This document shows, in pieces, positions 7,352 to 16,177 of a stretch of 64,000 nucleotides of DNA. The DNA is taken from NCBI GenBank assembly GCA_944391485.1, contig CALXTQ010000014.1, positions 1-64,000 of the forward strand. The letters are read 5' to 3'. The position numbers and the translations under genes are program-made. The notes under the pieces are model-generated. The model did no database searches. It was not told the origin of the DNA and saw nothing but the letters and a program-made list of their open reading frames with translations. The DNA is from an uncultured Alphaproteobacteria bacterium. Its GTDB lineage: Bacteria > Pseudomonadota > Alphaproteobacteria > RF32 > CAG-239. Within the stretch, counting starts at the first letter, position 1. Every line of letters begins with the position of its first letter.

Positions 7352-9097
7352 ATGTTGGGAAAGTACTTTTCTGGCGAAAGGAAAAAAAACTTTTATCTCC
7401 CCGGAGAAGAAATCAAAATCGATAAAAGTTTTTCTTTCAACAATTATACCTGCGAAAAAGATCCGCTGGCTACCTGCAAAAGCCGGGTCGCCTTTGCTTC
7501 GCTCATGTTTATGCTCGTCTATGTCGTCATTTGCGGCAGATTGTTTTCAGTCTGTATTTCAACCGACACTTCTTCCGCTAAAACTTATGACGAAACAGAC
7601 CATTTGCGCGCTTATGCCGCAAATCCCATTAAACGAGCGGATATTGTCGACAGAAACGGAACTATTGTCGCCACGTCGCTGCCAACCGTAAACCTCTATG
7701 CTAATCCCAAAAAAATTCTCAATGCAAAAAAAGCCGCCGCAGAATTAAGCCGTATTCTGCCCGATATCAGGTATGAAGATATTCTCGACAAACTGCAGCG
7801 GCGGCGGTCGAGTTTTGTATATATCAAACGCAACCTTTCTCCGTCCCAGCAGTACCAGATCAACTATCTCGGCATTCCCGGCCTCGAATTTGAAAACGGC
7901 GAAAAAAGAATTTATCCGCACAAAAACCTTTTCGCTCATGTTTTAGGAAACACCAATATCGACAATATCGGCATCTCCGGTATTGAAAAACAGCTCAACG
8001 AAAGGCTGACGCAATCGGATATTCCTCTTACCCTGACAATAGACGCCGGCGTTCAGGATACTATCAGAGAGCAGCTGGCCGCCGCTGTCCGGCAGTTTAA
8101 GGCGGAAGGAGCCGCAGCAATTCTGATGGATGTCAGAAACAGTGAAATTATCGCGATGATCTCCCTGCCGGATTATGATCCCAATCTCAACAACTACAAA
8201 ACGGAACGGGCGCAGTTTAATTTTGCTACCAAAGGTGTGTACGAACCGGGATCTGTGTTGAAAATCTTTAATGCGGCCCTCGGCCTCGAAAGCGGAAAAG
8301 TTAAAGTAACAGACAGTTTTGATGCTACAAAACCCCTAAAGCTGAAATACAACACCATCAAAGATTACCGGGGCGAAAACCGCTGGCTGACAGTGCCCGA
8401 AATTCTGATCTATTCGTCCAATATCGGCTCGGCACAAATTGCCCTGAAAGTAGGCCGACAGGAACAGCAGAACTTTTTGGAAAAACTCGGATTTTTTGCG
8501 CCCGTGCAAAGCATTGAAGTGGCAGAAAAAGGACACCCTCTGGTACCGCGCCGCTGGGGAGAAGAAACAATCGCCACCGTCGGCTACGGTTATGGCATTT
8601 CCGTGACGCCGCTGCATCTGGTTACGGCGTTCTCCGCCATTGTCAACGGCGGGGTTTATCATGCTCCGACCCTGGTTAAAGACCATCCCGGCGAGGATAC
8701 GCACAGGGTCGTTTCTTTCAATACGTCAAAAGAAATCCGCAAACTGTTAAGAGGTGTCGTCGTCGAAGGTTCCGGAAAACGGGCAAATGTTCCCGGTTAT
8801 GAGGTTGCGGGCAAAACCGGAACCGCCAACAAGCTTGTCAACGGCAAATATGTCGACAAAAAAGTCATGACCTCTTTTCTAGCAACCTTTCCGGCCTCTG
8901 CACCACAATACGCCCTGTTCCTGATGATGGACGAACCGAAAGCCACAAAAGAAACCTGGGGCTTTGTAACTTCCGGCTGGAATACGGTTCCGACCGCCGG
9001 AAAAATCATTTCGGCCATTGCTCCGCAGCTTAATATCAAAGCCAATTATGATATCGACGAATTGCGCCGCAACAGAATTATCGAAGCTTCTTACTGA
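7352..9097 (+). CDS. ftsI: Peptidoglycan transpeptidase FtsI (PBP3)
   Basis: Septal class B penicillin-binding protein that crosslinks peptidoglycan at the division site. One N-terminal transmembrane helix (about residues 50-68) is followed by the pedestal domain (NPIKRADIVDRNGTIVATS) and the transpeptidase domain with SxxK in PGSVLKIF, SxN in YSSNIGSA and KTG in VAGKTGTAN. A TTG three bases upstream is an alternative start; the ATG at 7352 is chosen. In a standard dcw cluster murE and murF would follow; here the cluster stops and a terminator and yacG on the other strand follow. Confidence 0.96.
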   Translation: MLGKYFSGERKKNFYLPGEEIKIDKSFSFNNYTCEKDPLATCKSRVAFASLMFMLVYVVICGRLFSVCISTDTSSAKTYDETDHLRAYAANPIKRADIVDRNGTIVATSLPTVNLYANPKKILNAKKAAAELSRILPDIRYEDILDKLQRRRSSFVYIKRNLSPSQQYQINYLGIPGLEFENGEKRIYPHKNLFAHVLGNTNIDNIGISGIEKQLNERLTQSDIPLTLTIDAGVQDTIREQLAAAVRQFKAEGAAAILMDVRNSEIIAMISLPDYDPNLNNYKTERAQFNFATKGVYEPGSVLKIFNAALGLESGKVKVTDSFDATKPLKLKYNTIKDYRGENRWLTVPEILIYSSNIGSAQIALKVGRQEQQNFLEKLGFFAPVQSIEVAEKGHPLVPRRWGEETIATVGYGYGISVTPLHLVTAFSAIVNGGVYHAPTLVKDHPGEDTHRVVSFNTSKEIRKLLRGVVVEGSGKRANVPGYEVAGKTGTANKLVNGKYVDKKVMTSFLATFPASAPQYALFLMMDEPKATKETWGFVTSGWNTVPTAGKIISAIAPQLNIKANYDIDELRRNRIIEASY

Positions 9098-9274
9098 CCT
9101 CGCCTTTTCCGATAACGGCAAAAAATTTCAGATAACAAAACCCGGGATTTTTTGTAAAACATCAACAGTCTTCCGCGGATGACTTTACGATACTTTTCCA
9201 CAGAGCCCGGACAAGCGCACCGGCAGGAACTGTTTCGGTATTATTTATACGCCGCGGCAGCAGCTTTTTTGATA

Positions 9275-9315
9275 AAGAAAAAGGCCGCGAATTTTCTATC
9301 GCGGCCGTTTCTTAT
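9275..9315. terminator. Bidirectional terminator between ftsI and yacG
   Basis: GGCCGCGA (9283-9290) pairs with TCGCGGCC (9299-9306), with A-rich sequence to the left and T-rich to the right, where the two genes converge. The rest of the 9098-9311 gap shows nothing else recognisable. Confidence 0.75.
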
Positions 9316-9533
9316 TCTTCGGGAGGATTTTGCCTGTTGAGCTCCTTTTCCAGCTCCTCATAATCCTCGTCGTCCATTTCCTGCGCCGGAATCCGGTAAC
9401 TTTCGTTGAACCAGTTGCCCAAATCTATATCGGCGCAGCGTTTGGAACAGAAAGGCTTATACTTGTTTGCAGGAACGACTTTTTTGCAAATTGGACATTT
9501 GTACAGCTTTACAACTTTTTCGTCGCCGCTCAT
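9312..9533 (-). CDS. yacG: Zinc-binding DNA gyrase inhibitor YacG
   Basis: Small zinc-finger protein; the E. coli homologue binds GyrB and inhibits gyrase. The zinc ligands CPIC and CSKRC (spacing C-x2-C ... C-x3-C) are followed by the signature [13 protein letters not shown] and an acidic tail. The Met at 9533 is preferred over an upstream one at 9569 because it makes an ATGA overlap with the rng stop codon, which suggests coupled translation. Maf, RNase E/G and YacG form a common alphaproteobacterial trio. Confidence 0.93.
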   Translation of the reverse strand: MSGDEKVVKLYKCPICKKVVPANKYKPFCSKRCADIDLGNWFNESYRIPAQEMDDEDYEELEKELNRQNPPEE

Positions 9534-10699
9534 CCCGCAATTCTCCCCGTTCCCTGACAGGCTTCGCATTCAACCGTCAGAACATCCGAGAGCGTCGGAC
9601 GGCGGCGCACGCGAAGAATCTCAACATTGCCGGCCCGGCTTACGCCCAGAACCCTGGCTTTCAGGGGATCGTCCGCCAAAGCTTCTTCCAAAGCTTCGAC
9701 TACCGGCTTCAAAAATTTGTATTCGGACGAACCGGCGAAATCAATGATTATTTTGCCGGATAAATTCCGCAGGCGGATCTGGCGGGCAATTTCTTCGGCA
9801 GCTTCAATATTCAGGCGCGAGATGGACCCGTTGCCGCGGTCATCGCCGCTGTCTACGTCTATGGCGACCAGCGCTTTGGTCTCCTCAATGTGGATGCGGC
9901 CGCCGCTCTTCAGTCCGACTGTTTTCTGCAGCGCTTCGTAAACGGCATCTTCTATTCCGTATTCCTTAAACGGGTCTGCTTTGATTTCAACCGCAAAACG
10001 ATCGCCGTATTTTTCCTTAATTTCAGCTTCCATATTGCGGGAATTGGTTACAACTTTGGAAACGGTCTCCATGTCGCGATTCAAATGCTCAAAAAGAGAA
10101 TCGGCCTTGCTGTAAAGCAGGCTGGGCGCCTTGGCGCTGCGGGCCCTGACGCGGATTGCCTCATAGGCGCCGCGCAGCTCGGTCATCTCCGCCGCAATTG
10201 CAGCAAAAGGAACTTCTACCGATGACGTGCGCAGTATCCAGCCTTCCTGACCGGTGGTATTTTCCAAAACCTTTTCCTTATATTCCGCAAGCTTTTCTTT
10301 GTCTTCTATGCGGGAAGAAGCCTCTACCGTCAGGCGGTACGGGCAGTAAACAATATGGCTGCCGACAAGCTGCACGCCGCGGATAACCCGGGCGCCTTTT
10401 TCGGCGCGCTTTTCCTGAATAACCTGCACAACGATACTCTGGCCTTCAGTCATATTCGCTTCCCGCATGCCGGCTTCCTCTGCATTCAAAAAAGCATCAT
10501 GGCCGTCATTGATATCTATAAAAAAACCGACTTTGTCATGAGCCAAGTCGATTTTGCGGGTTATTTTTCCAAGGTAAATGTTACCTTCGGCGGCTTTGCC
10601 GTCAGCGGTGATTTCCAGTTCGCAGAGCCTGCCTCCCGACAAAAGGGCAATGCTTGTCTCTGCATTTTTTTTCTCATAAAGCACAGTATCTATTTTCAT
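9530..10699 (-). CDS. rng: Ribonuclease E/G family endoribonuclease
   Basis: Endoribonuclease acting in rRNA maturation and RNA decay. The N-terminal 120 residues contain the interrupted S1-like domain ([26 protein letters not shown]). The catalytic aspartates lie in [12 protein letters not shown] and IIDFAG, and CEACQGTG near the C-terminus corresponds to the zinc-link motif, with one cysteine on each side. At 389 residues it is shorter than E. coli RNase G (about 490) and ends right after the zinc link, so the small dimerisation domain is lacking or minimal. It overlaps maf and yacG by 4 bases each. Confidence 0.93.
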   Translation of the reverse strand: MKIDTVLYEKKNAETSIALLSGGRLCELEITADGKAAEGNIYLGKITRKIDLAHDKVGFFIDINDGHDAFLNAEEAGMREANMTEGQSIVVQVIQEKRAEKGARVIRGVQLVGSHIVYCPYRLTVEASSRIEDKEKLAEYKEKVLENTTGQEGWILRTSSVEVPFAAIAAEMTELRGAYEAIRVRARSAKAPSLLYSKADSLFEHLNRDMETVSKVVTNSRNMEAEIKEKYGDRFAVEIKADPFKEYGIEDAVYEALQKTVGLKSGGRIHIEETKALVAIDVDSGDDRGNGSISRLNIEAAEEIARQIRLRNLSGKIIIDFAGSSEYKFLKPVVEALEEALADDPLKARVLGVSRAGNVEILRVRRRPTLSDVLTVECEACQGTGRIAG

Positions 10700-11265
10700 T
10701 TTACACCAACCCCATTCAGCAGATTTTTTGTTTCATACAGCGGAAGCCCGATAATCCCGGAATATGAACCGATTATCTTTCTGACATAAGCTTCCATATC
10801 CTCTATGCGGTAGCCGCAGGCTCCTTTCCAGCTGCCGGAGGCAACATAGCCACGGATTTCGGCCGCCGTAAACTTTTTCATTAATATCCGGGTGGAGACG
10901 CTCCTGACCGACAGGCGCCCTTTTCCGTCCATGACGCAAACGGCGCTGATAACCCTATGAGCCTTGCCGGACAATGCCTGCATGACTTTTGTCTGTTCTT
11001 CTTCCGTCCGGGCTTTGTGCAGAATCTTTGTTCCGACAACGACAACCGTATCGCAGGCAAGAACATTTTCGCCGGGATTGCTCTCGGCAACCCGGCGGGC
11101 TTTTTCTACCGCCATGCGTTTGACATAAGCCGTGGCTTTTTCAAAACGTTTTTCGCTTTCGTCAATATCCGCAGGCTGTATTTTTTTGGGAATAAAGCCA
11201 ATTTGCGCCAACAGCTGCTTGCGCTGAGGAGAACCGGACGCCAGAATAAAGTCCTTTGTTTCCAT
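10696..11265 (-). CDS. maf: Maf-family nucleotide pyrophosphatase
   Basis: House-cleaning hydrolase of noncanonical or regulatory nucleoside triphosphates, linked to division arrest in several bacteria. The opening ILASGSPQRKQLL, the central ENVLACDTVVVVG and the C-terminal IGSYSGIIGLPLYE are Maf signatures. The open frame extends 53 codons upstream into dksA, but the Met at 11265 starts precisely at the conserved domain and lies just after the dksA stop, so it is chosen, giving 189 residues. Substrate preference cannot be read from the sequence. Confidence 0.93.
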   Translation of the reverse strand: METKDFILASGSPQRKQLLAQIGFIPKKIQPADIDESEKRFEKATAYVKRMAVEKARRVAESNPGENVLACDTVVVVGTKILHKARTEEEQTKVMQALSGKAHRVISAVCVMDGKGRLSVRSVSTRILMKKFTAAEIRGYVASGSWKGACGYRIEDMEAYVRKIIGSYSGIIGLPLYETKNLLNGVGVK

Positions 11266-11278
11266 GACGATACCCGGC

Positions 11279-11704
11279 TTAAGCTTCGTCGTCGTAAGTT
11301 TTTTCCATTCTTTCGTGGCGCTCCTGAGCCTCAATCGAAAGCGTCGCAACCGGGCGGGCTTCCAAACGGTCGATGCCGATCGGCTCGCCGGTTTCCTCGC
11401 AATAACCGTAAACGCCGTCTTCAATGCGCTTCAGAGCTTCGTTGATCTTGCTGATGAGCTTGCGGGCGCGGTCTTTGGTGCGAAGATCCAGGGCCTTGTC
11501 TGCCTCGAGAGAGGCACGGTCAAGCTGATCGGGCTGGTTCAGGCCACCCTGACGCAGATCTTCCAGCGTGTCTTTGGACTGCTCCAAAAGAGATTTTTTC
11601 CAGCTTAAAAGCTTCTGGCGGAAATACTCAACCTGATACTCGTTCATATACTCTTCGTCGGGCGAAGGTCTGTAATCAGGGGGAAGAATTACTGCGGTAT
11701 CCAT
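11279..11704 (-). CDS. dksA: RNA polymerase-binding transcription factor DksA
   Basis: Secondary-channel regulator that works with ppGpp on rRNA and biosynthetic promoters. The N-terminal two thirds form a long coiled coil (EYQVEYFRQKLLSWKKSLLEQSKDTL), followed by the globular segment GVYGYCEETGEPIGIDRLEARPVATLSIEAQERHER. Only one of the four zinc-finger cysteines of E. coli DksA is retained (YCEE); the others are Thr or Ser/Ala, as is common among alphaproteobacterial DksA proteins. Zinc binding is therefore doubtful. The tip acidic residues of the coiled coil appear to be present. maf follows after 13 bases. Confidence 0.93.
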   Translation of the reverse strand: MDTAVILPPDYRPSPDEEYMNEYQVEYFRQKLLSWKKSLLEQSKDTLEDLRQGGLNQPDQLDRASLEADKALDLRTKDRARKLISKINEALKRIEDGVYGYCEETGEPIGIDRLEARPVATLSIEAQERHERMEKTYDDEA

Positions 11705-11800
11705 CTTAATCTACTCCTTTGGATTTATAATTTTTTTCATATAGCAAGCAAAATACAGATTTCAATTACTAACTGCAAGCAAAAAATCGTTTAATCACAG

Positions 11801-12220
11801 CTATTTCATTAATTTTGCCAACTCGACCTCAACTCTTAATTCTATCTCTTCGATAATCTCTTTCAGACGCTCATCGGCTCCTTCAAAACGGCGGTCTTTT
11901 ACAAAGCGCGAAATCTCTATCAGCTTGTCTTTGGAAATATAACCCGCCAGCAGACCGTCTCTGATGTCTTCCAGTTTTTCCAGAAGCGTCGCGCCGCGTT
12001 TGACCATTTTGCGGCGCATTTCGCGCTCTTCCTCGCCATTGACCATCTGCGCCGCAAAAATCGCGTCATTGACGGAAATGCCGGACGCCCCGCCGACCGG
12101 CGAGCCGGAATTCTGCATGCTCTCGCGCAGATAGAGGGAAAAACTGTCCCTCGACGAACTTTTCTTTACCTTTCCGGCGTTCAGCTCCGCCGCCTTGTTT
12201 ACGTCATTAACTTTTATCAC
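11801..12220 (-). CDS. fliX: Flagellar assembly regulator FliX
   Basis: Class II flagellar regulator; in Caulobacter FliX controls the activator FlbD and ties late flagellar gene expression to assembly of the basal body. The conserved C-terminal half is clear: RRGATLLEKLEDIRDGLLAGYISKDKL, then LKEIIEEIELRVEVELAKL at the end. The N-terminal 60 residues are Ser/Gly-rich and probably flexible. It lies 14 bases after the prepilin-like gene and probably shares its transcript, more than 20 kb from flbD. No assembly protein is adjacent. Confidence 0.92.
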   Translation of the reverse strand: MIKVNDVNKAAELNAGKVKKSSSRDSFSLYLRESMQNSGSPVGGASGISVNDAIFAAQMVNGEEEREMRRKMVKRGATLLEKLEDIRDGLLAGYISKDKLIEISRFVKDRRFEGADERLKEIIEEIELRVEVELAKLMK

Positions 12221-12234
12221 CCTATGCGTTTCCC

Positions 12235-12783
12235 TTACTGAAATTCCCAGTTAATCTGATTTTCGTCGCTGTCCTGACAAGCAGCTGCCGCCTCGCTCAT
12301 CTCCACCGGAAGCGTTTTGGTTCCTGTCGCCACCCAAGGCCATTTATAAACGGTATCGTTAACCTTCAGCGTTACCAGATCAGACGTATTGTCAACAGTC
12401 CAGGTCATAATAGCCAGTTCCAGACAAGCCTTATAAGGCAGGCTCATAAAGCGGATATCAAAAGTCTCCTCACTGCCCGCGAGCCGCACTTCGCCGCGAA
12501 AAACATGATGAAGAGCATCCTCTCCCTGAATCATGTCTTTGGGCGCCACGCGTTCCGATATCAGGCTAGATACGGAAAGCTTTTTGTAATTGCCGTCCGC
12601 CACATAACGGTTGTTTATTACCTTTTTCAGCTCCTCAACCTGCTGGCCGATGCGGCTGAGGCGATATTTGTCATACATGGACGTTACCAGCGAGGCGATA
12701 CTGACGGACATCGCCCCGAGGAAACCAAGGATGAGAATAATTTCCACCATCGTATGACCTTTTTCGTTCGTCCGTTTCAGCAT
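12235..12783 (-). CDS. Type IV prepilin-like protein
   Basis: The N-terminus has the prepilin form: a short basic leader ending in Gly (residue 9), His at +1, MV, Glu at +5, and a hydrophobic helix (IILILGFLGAMSVSIASLV), which prepilin peptidases recognise. The remaining 130 residues hold two cysteines about 50 residues apart (CLELA and ACQDS), compatible with the disulfide loop of pilins. No assembly ATPase, prepilin peptidase or other pilus gene lies nearby. It precedes fliX by 14 bases, an unexpected pairing. Major or minor pilin status cannot be decided. Confidence 0.8.
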   Translation of the reverse strand: MLKRTNEKGHTMVEIILILGFLGAMSVSIASLVTSMYDKYRLSRIGQQVEELKKVINNRYVADGNYKKLSVSSLISERVAPKDMIQGEDALHHVFRGEVRLAGSEETFDIRFMSLPYKACLELAIMTWTVDNTSDLVTLKVNDTVYKWPWVATGTKTLPVEMSEAAAACQDSDENQINWEFQ

Positions 12784-12935
12784 TACCCGTCTCCTGTTTG
12801 CGCTTTGTTCATTTTATTACAATAAAGATTTTCGGTAAACAATAAAATTTATAATATTAAATTCTTTATTTTTGGGAAAAATCCGCTATATTATGTGTTG
12901 TGTTATATAAGCTTTGTTTTATAAAGGATTTTATC

Positions 12936-13490
12936 ATGAAAAAAATTTCCGCCCTTTTGACCGCAATTTCGGTTTTTGCCCTGAGCAGCACCGCCCGCGC
13001 CGAAGATCTGAACGAATACATCCCCTATGTCGGCGTTGACTATACCTATACCGACGGCGTCGCCAAATTCGAACGGCCGCATTTTAATTCCGGTTCCGTC
13101 AACGTCGGTACTTATTACAACCGCTATTTCGGAACGGAATTGTTTTACCAGTATTCGGACGATTACAAAGACGGACACGGCGCCGACCGCTTCAAAACGT
13201 CTTTTCAAGCTTACGGCCTGGACCTGATGGGATATCTGCCTTTGTGGTGCGATAACGTGATTTCTCTTGTCGGAACGGTCGGTATCGGCGAATATACCTT
13301 TCATCATGAGTTCAGCAATGCCAAAGACCGCCGCGACCACGGCTACGGCTATCGCGCCGGCATCGGACTGCTTTACAACTTTACCGAAAACTGGGGCGTC
13401 CGCGCTATGGTCCGTTATGTCGGCCTCGACCAGATTGAAGATTTTGACCATATGATGGAATATTCCGCCGGCATCCGGTATACTTTTTAG
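12936..13490 (+). CDS. Outer membrane beta-barrel protein (OmpA-like barrel)
   Basis: A signal peptide (MKKISALLTAISVFALSSTARA) leads to alternating hydrophobic/polar strands (YIPYVGVDYTYTDG, NVGTYYNRYFGTELFYQYS, YRAGIGLLYNFTENWGVRAMVRYVG) and ends in an aromatic residue (YSAGIRYTF), the C-terminal signal used by the BAM complex. About 160 mature residues fit an eight-stranded barrel. Codons upstream of Met at 12936 are ignored because they give no signal peptide; AAAGGA stands ahead of that ATG. The long antisense frame over 12903-14042 is a shadow. Confidence 0.85.
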   Translation: MKKISALLTAISVFALSSTARAEDLNEYIPYVGVDYTYTDGVAKFERPHFNSGSVNVGTYYNRYFGTELFYQYSDDYKDGHGADRFKTSFQAYGLDLMGYLPLWCDNVISLVGTVGIGEYTFHHEFSNAKDRRDHGYGYRAGIGLLYNFTENWGVRAMVRYVGLDQIEDFDHMMEYSAGIRYTF

Positions 13491-13508
13491 GCTTAAGCGG
13501 AGGCACGC

Positions 13509-14033
13509 ATGAAAAAACTTTCGGTTCTTCTGGCTTTGACCCTGCTTTCCGCCGCCTGCTCCGATTCCGGGAAAGAAGCTGAAAACGCTCCTCTTTCCGA
13601 AAATCAGGCTGAGAAACAAACGGTGGAATCCGGCGAAACAATTGTCGTAAAACCCGAATATGACGTTAAATATGAGGAAACGACATACAGTTATGCCGCA
13701 GGGGCTCTGCCCGCGCAATGCGACAAAGGCAGCGACATCATCTGCGCCATTGAACAGATGGCCAAATGCACGATTGATCCCAAACAGGAAGAATGCCTCG
13801 CGGCAAAGCTTCCAAAGTTTGTATTTATGCCGGATGAAGAAAGCCTGCAGCGGCCTTCCGAGATGAGCTTCCGCGTAACCAAGATCAAACCTGTTTCTGC
13901 AGACATGATAGAAGTTTATACGGAAAGCAGCTGCAACGGCGTCTGGTTCGGGCTCTGCAAAGGCAACATCATTTATGTTCTCAGCAACAAAAGCGGAAAA
14001 TGGGTTGTCAAAGACGTTTATGCCAGAGAATAA
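13509..14033 (+). CDS. Unrecognised lipoprotein, 174 aa
   Basis: The signal peptide MKKLSVLLALTLLSAAC ends in a lipobox (SAAC), so the protein is probably anchored to a membrane facing the periplasm. A short acidic linker is followed by a compact domain with six cysteines after the lipid-anchored one (QCDKGSDIICAIEQMAKC, EECLAAK, SSCNGVWFGLC), likely disulfide-bonded. It begins 18 bases after the beta-barrel gene with an own ribosome-binding site (GCGGAGG) and ends at a terminator. No family recognised. Confidence 0.85.
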   Translation: MKKLSVLLALTLLSAACSDSGKEAENAPLSENQAEKQTVESGETIVVKPEYDVKYEETTYSYAAGALPAQCDKGSDIICAIEQMAKCTIDPKQEECLAAKLPKFVFMPDEESLQRPSEMSFRVTKIKPVSADMIEVYTESSCNGVWFGLCKGNIIYVLSNKSGKWVVKDVYARE

Positions 14034-14046
14034 ATTATTCATCTGA

Positions 14047-14076
14047 AAAAAGGAGGCTGACGCCTCCTTTTTTTAA
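14047..14076. terminator. Bidirectional terminator
   Basis: AAGGAGGC (14050-14057) pairs with GCCTCCTT (14062-14069) across four bases, with A-run before and T-run after. It separates two convergent lipoprotein genes. Confidence 0.9.
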
Positions 14077-14474
14077 TTGATACTTTCGTCGACTTCGTAA
14101 GTTGAAACTGTCGGAGAAGTTGTTTCGGTAACCGTCTCATCGACAGTAACGTTACTCGGATTGTTCTGCATCGGAGCCACCGTCTGTCCGGCCGGAAGCT
14201 GGCTGGAATTGTTGACCGCCGCAGGCGCCGGAATATCCGCCGGCGCAACATCTACGCCGGGATCCCCCGGAAGCGGTTTCATATCGTTATTCTGGTTGAC
14301 GGGAGCGGCAGGCGCCGGAGAGATAACCTCATATCCTTCTTCCACAACCAGAATATTGGCGGAATCAGGATTTCCCACATCCGAAGAAACCTGCGTCTGG
14401 GCATTGGCATTTTGAGAATCGCATCCCATCAGAGCCAAGGCCGAAACGCTTAACAGTGCCAGTGTTTTTTTCAT
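14073..14474 (-). CDS. Unrecognised lipoprotein, low complexity
   Basis: The Met at 14474 begins a clear lipoprotein signal (MKKTLALLSVSALALMGC); 11 codons upstream are discarded. The mature part, about 115 residues, is rich in Pro, Ala, Thr, Val and Asn with no predicted globular core (APAAPVNQNNDMKPLPGDPG, TVTETTSPTVSTYEVDESIN). It resembles a disordered periplasmic tether. Its function is unknown; it ends in the terminator shared with the opposite lipoprotein. Confidence 0.75.
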   Translation of the reverse strand: MKKTLALLSVSALALMGCDSQNANAQTQVSSDVGNPDSANILVVEEGYEVISPAPAAPVNQNNDMKPLPGDPGVDVAPADIPAPAAVNNSSQLPAGQTVAPMQNNPSNVTVDETVTETTSPTVSTYEVDESIN

Positions 14475-14708
14475 ATCAAACCCCTTTGTGTAATTATAAA
14501 CAGTCATCAGAGCTGATATATGCCTTAATCTACCTTATTCAATAGCCAGAAAAAGGTTTTCCGCCGTTTCAGAAACGAATCATAAGGCCTCAGGAATCTT
14601 GTCCGCCGCGGATTGCGGGGAGACCAGAAACATATAAATTTTATGGTTGACGATACTGCCGGATATGTTAGAATTATTGGGTTTGAACAACAAGAATGGA
14701 GAAGACAG

Positions 14709-15425
14709 TTGACGCTGCGCAAGAAAGCAATCATTTGGGATCTGGACAATACCCTTTACCGTATTACCCCGGAATTTGCAGATACTCTCGACGAGGTTAT
14801 GGCTCAGGCTCTAGTTGAGGATCTGGGCGTTAAGATGGATTTGGCCAAAGCCAAGGCAAAAGTAAAAGAATCTTACAGAATTTACCGCGACGGCGGCGAA
14901 CTGTTTTACCGTGAAGACGGTATTAACCCGTGGGATTTGTTTGAAGCATATCACAAACGCAAACCGGTAGAACTGATTGTGCCTTTTGAAGGACTGGCGC
15001 AAAAACTGGCTACTCTTCCCGTCGAACAGTACATATTCACGACCAGCAGCCACTCAACGGCCGAAAAAATACTGAAGCAAATCGGGCTGTACGAACTGTT
15101 CAAAGGACGTTTTTATTCTGTAGAGGATTTTAATACTCTGAAGAAAAACGAAAGCGCCGATGTTTATCAGCAGCTTTGCGACAGAATCGGACTTAAGCCG
15201 CAGGACTGCGTTTTTGTCGACGACAGTTATTCAAACCTTGAGTTTCCCAAAGAGTTGGGCATGACGACCGTCAGAATTTACTATAATGAAAATTCCGCAA
15301 AGGACAAAACATACATCGACGCGGCATACAAAGGCATCAACAGTTTTCTGGACGCCTTTACGGCGGAAACAGCCTCCGATACCGCTTCCGTAAAATTCGG
15401 TAAACAGTCTATGGCCTGCGGTTAA
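14709..15425 (+). CDS. HAD-family pyrimidine 5'-nucleotidase
   Basis: Hydrolase of the haloacid dehalogenase superfamily, of the subgroup annotated as pyrimidine 5'-nucleotidase. Motif I is WDLDNTLY near the N-terminus, motif II is FTTSSH, the motif III lysine is in LKKNESADVYQQL, and motif IV is VFVDDSYSNLEF. The TTG at 14709 has GGAG seven bases upstream and starts right at the domain; the frame is open to 14613 but those codons look noncoding. In alphaproteobacteria this gene often neighbours dapE or dapD, as here. It overlaps the opposite gene by 17 bases at the 3' end. Confidence 0.85.
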   Translation: MTLRKKAIIWDLDNTLYRITPEFADTLDEVMAQALVEDLGVKMDLAKAKAKVKESYRIYRDGGELFYREDGINPWDLFEAYHKRKPVELIVPFEGLAQKLATLPVEQYIFTTSSHSTAEKILKQIGLYELFKGRFYSVEDFNTLKKNESADVYQQLCDRIGLKPQDCVFVDDSYSNLEFPKELGMTTVRIYYNENSAKDKTYIDAAYKGINSFLDAFTAETASDTASVKFGKQSMACG

Positions 15426-16134
15426 ATTTCCGGCACAGATCGTTTTCAAACTTATAGTTTGTGTGGTTATCCAATTTTCCCTGCTCCTGCATCAGTTCTT
15501 TTTTGAAGTGCTGTATGAGCGGGGAAATTTCTTTTATATAATCTTCAGTCAAACGGTTGGTCGCTTCATCTATTTCAGAAATTCCGCCGACCGGGATGGG
15601 ACTGATATGTCCGGATATTTCGGAAACCGACCGGCGCAGTCCGGGAATAAAATACTCCAGCGCCGCGGCGTTAATCTGATGATGCGTCTGCTCATGTCTC
15701 ATCACAACATTATAATCACAGCTGTCCGGCACAAGCTGATTGGAAATAAATATCACGGGGTCCTGATATCCGATAAATACTTCCAGCTTTTCCGGCACAA
15801 CGCAGATTATACCGTCATCAGCGACTCTGCCGGCCGTTTCCAGCTGTATTTCCCAGTTAACGCCGATGACCGCCAGACCAGAAGCAAACAGCCCCTGTTC
15901 CACAATGCCGTATTGCTTTCCGAGTTCTGTCAGTTCTTTCTGATTCATGGAGAAATCATAACGAAGACGCCCGTACGAAGTTTTAAATACAATCTCCGGT
16001 TCGGAAATCAGTTCCGCGCAGGGGCCGGCGCCGGGATTAAACGGATTTTTGCCGTCATCTGCCCGGCTTTTATCTGCCAGACCGCCGCAAAGCAAAAAAA
16101 ACAAAACCGTTAATATAAAAAAAAGCTTTTTCAT
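15409..16134 (-). CDS. Secreted protein with an HExxH zinc-protease motif
   Basis: A signal peptide (MKKLFFILTVLFFLLCGG) precedes about 220 residues. HEQTH at residues 147-151 is a canonical zincin HExxH motif in a helix-like context (VVMRHEQTHHQINAAALEYF), and Glu residues in SEIDEATNRL some 40 residues later could supply the third ligand. Cysteines at C39, C111, C139 and near the C-terminus (LCRKF) may form disulfides. No peptidase family is recognised with confidence, so activity is inferred. The gene stands alone between the HAD gene (convergent, overlapping by 17 bases) and a divergent secreted protein. Confidence 0.82.
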   Translation of the reverse strand: MKKLFFILTVLFFLLCGGLADKSRADDGKNPFNPGAGPCAELISEPEIVFKTSYGRLRYDFSMNQKELTELGKQYGIVEQGLFASGLAVIGVNWEIQLETAGRVADDGIICVVPEKLEVFIGYQDPVIFISNQLVPDSCDYNVVMRHEQTHHQINAAALEYFIPGLRRSVSEISGHISPIPVGGISEIDEATNRLTEDYIKEISPLIQHFKKELMQEQGKLDNHTNYKFENDLCRKFNRRP

Positions 16135-16177
16135 GTATTTTATTATAGGAAATATTTATTAAAATAGGGTTGAGAAA

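Noticed and set aside
12903-14042. 379-codon open frame on the minus strand
   Set aside because: It is antisense to the beta-barrel and lipoprotein genes, whose signal peptides and lipobox are convincing. Its product looks like a translated complement with many Phe, Val and Arg and no recognised domain.
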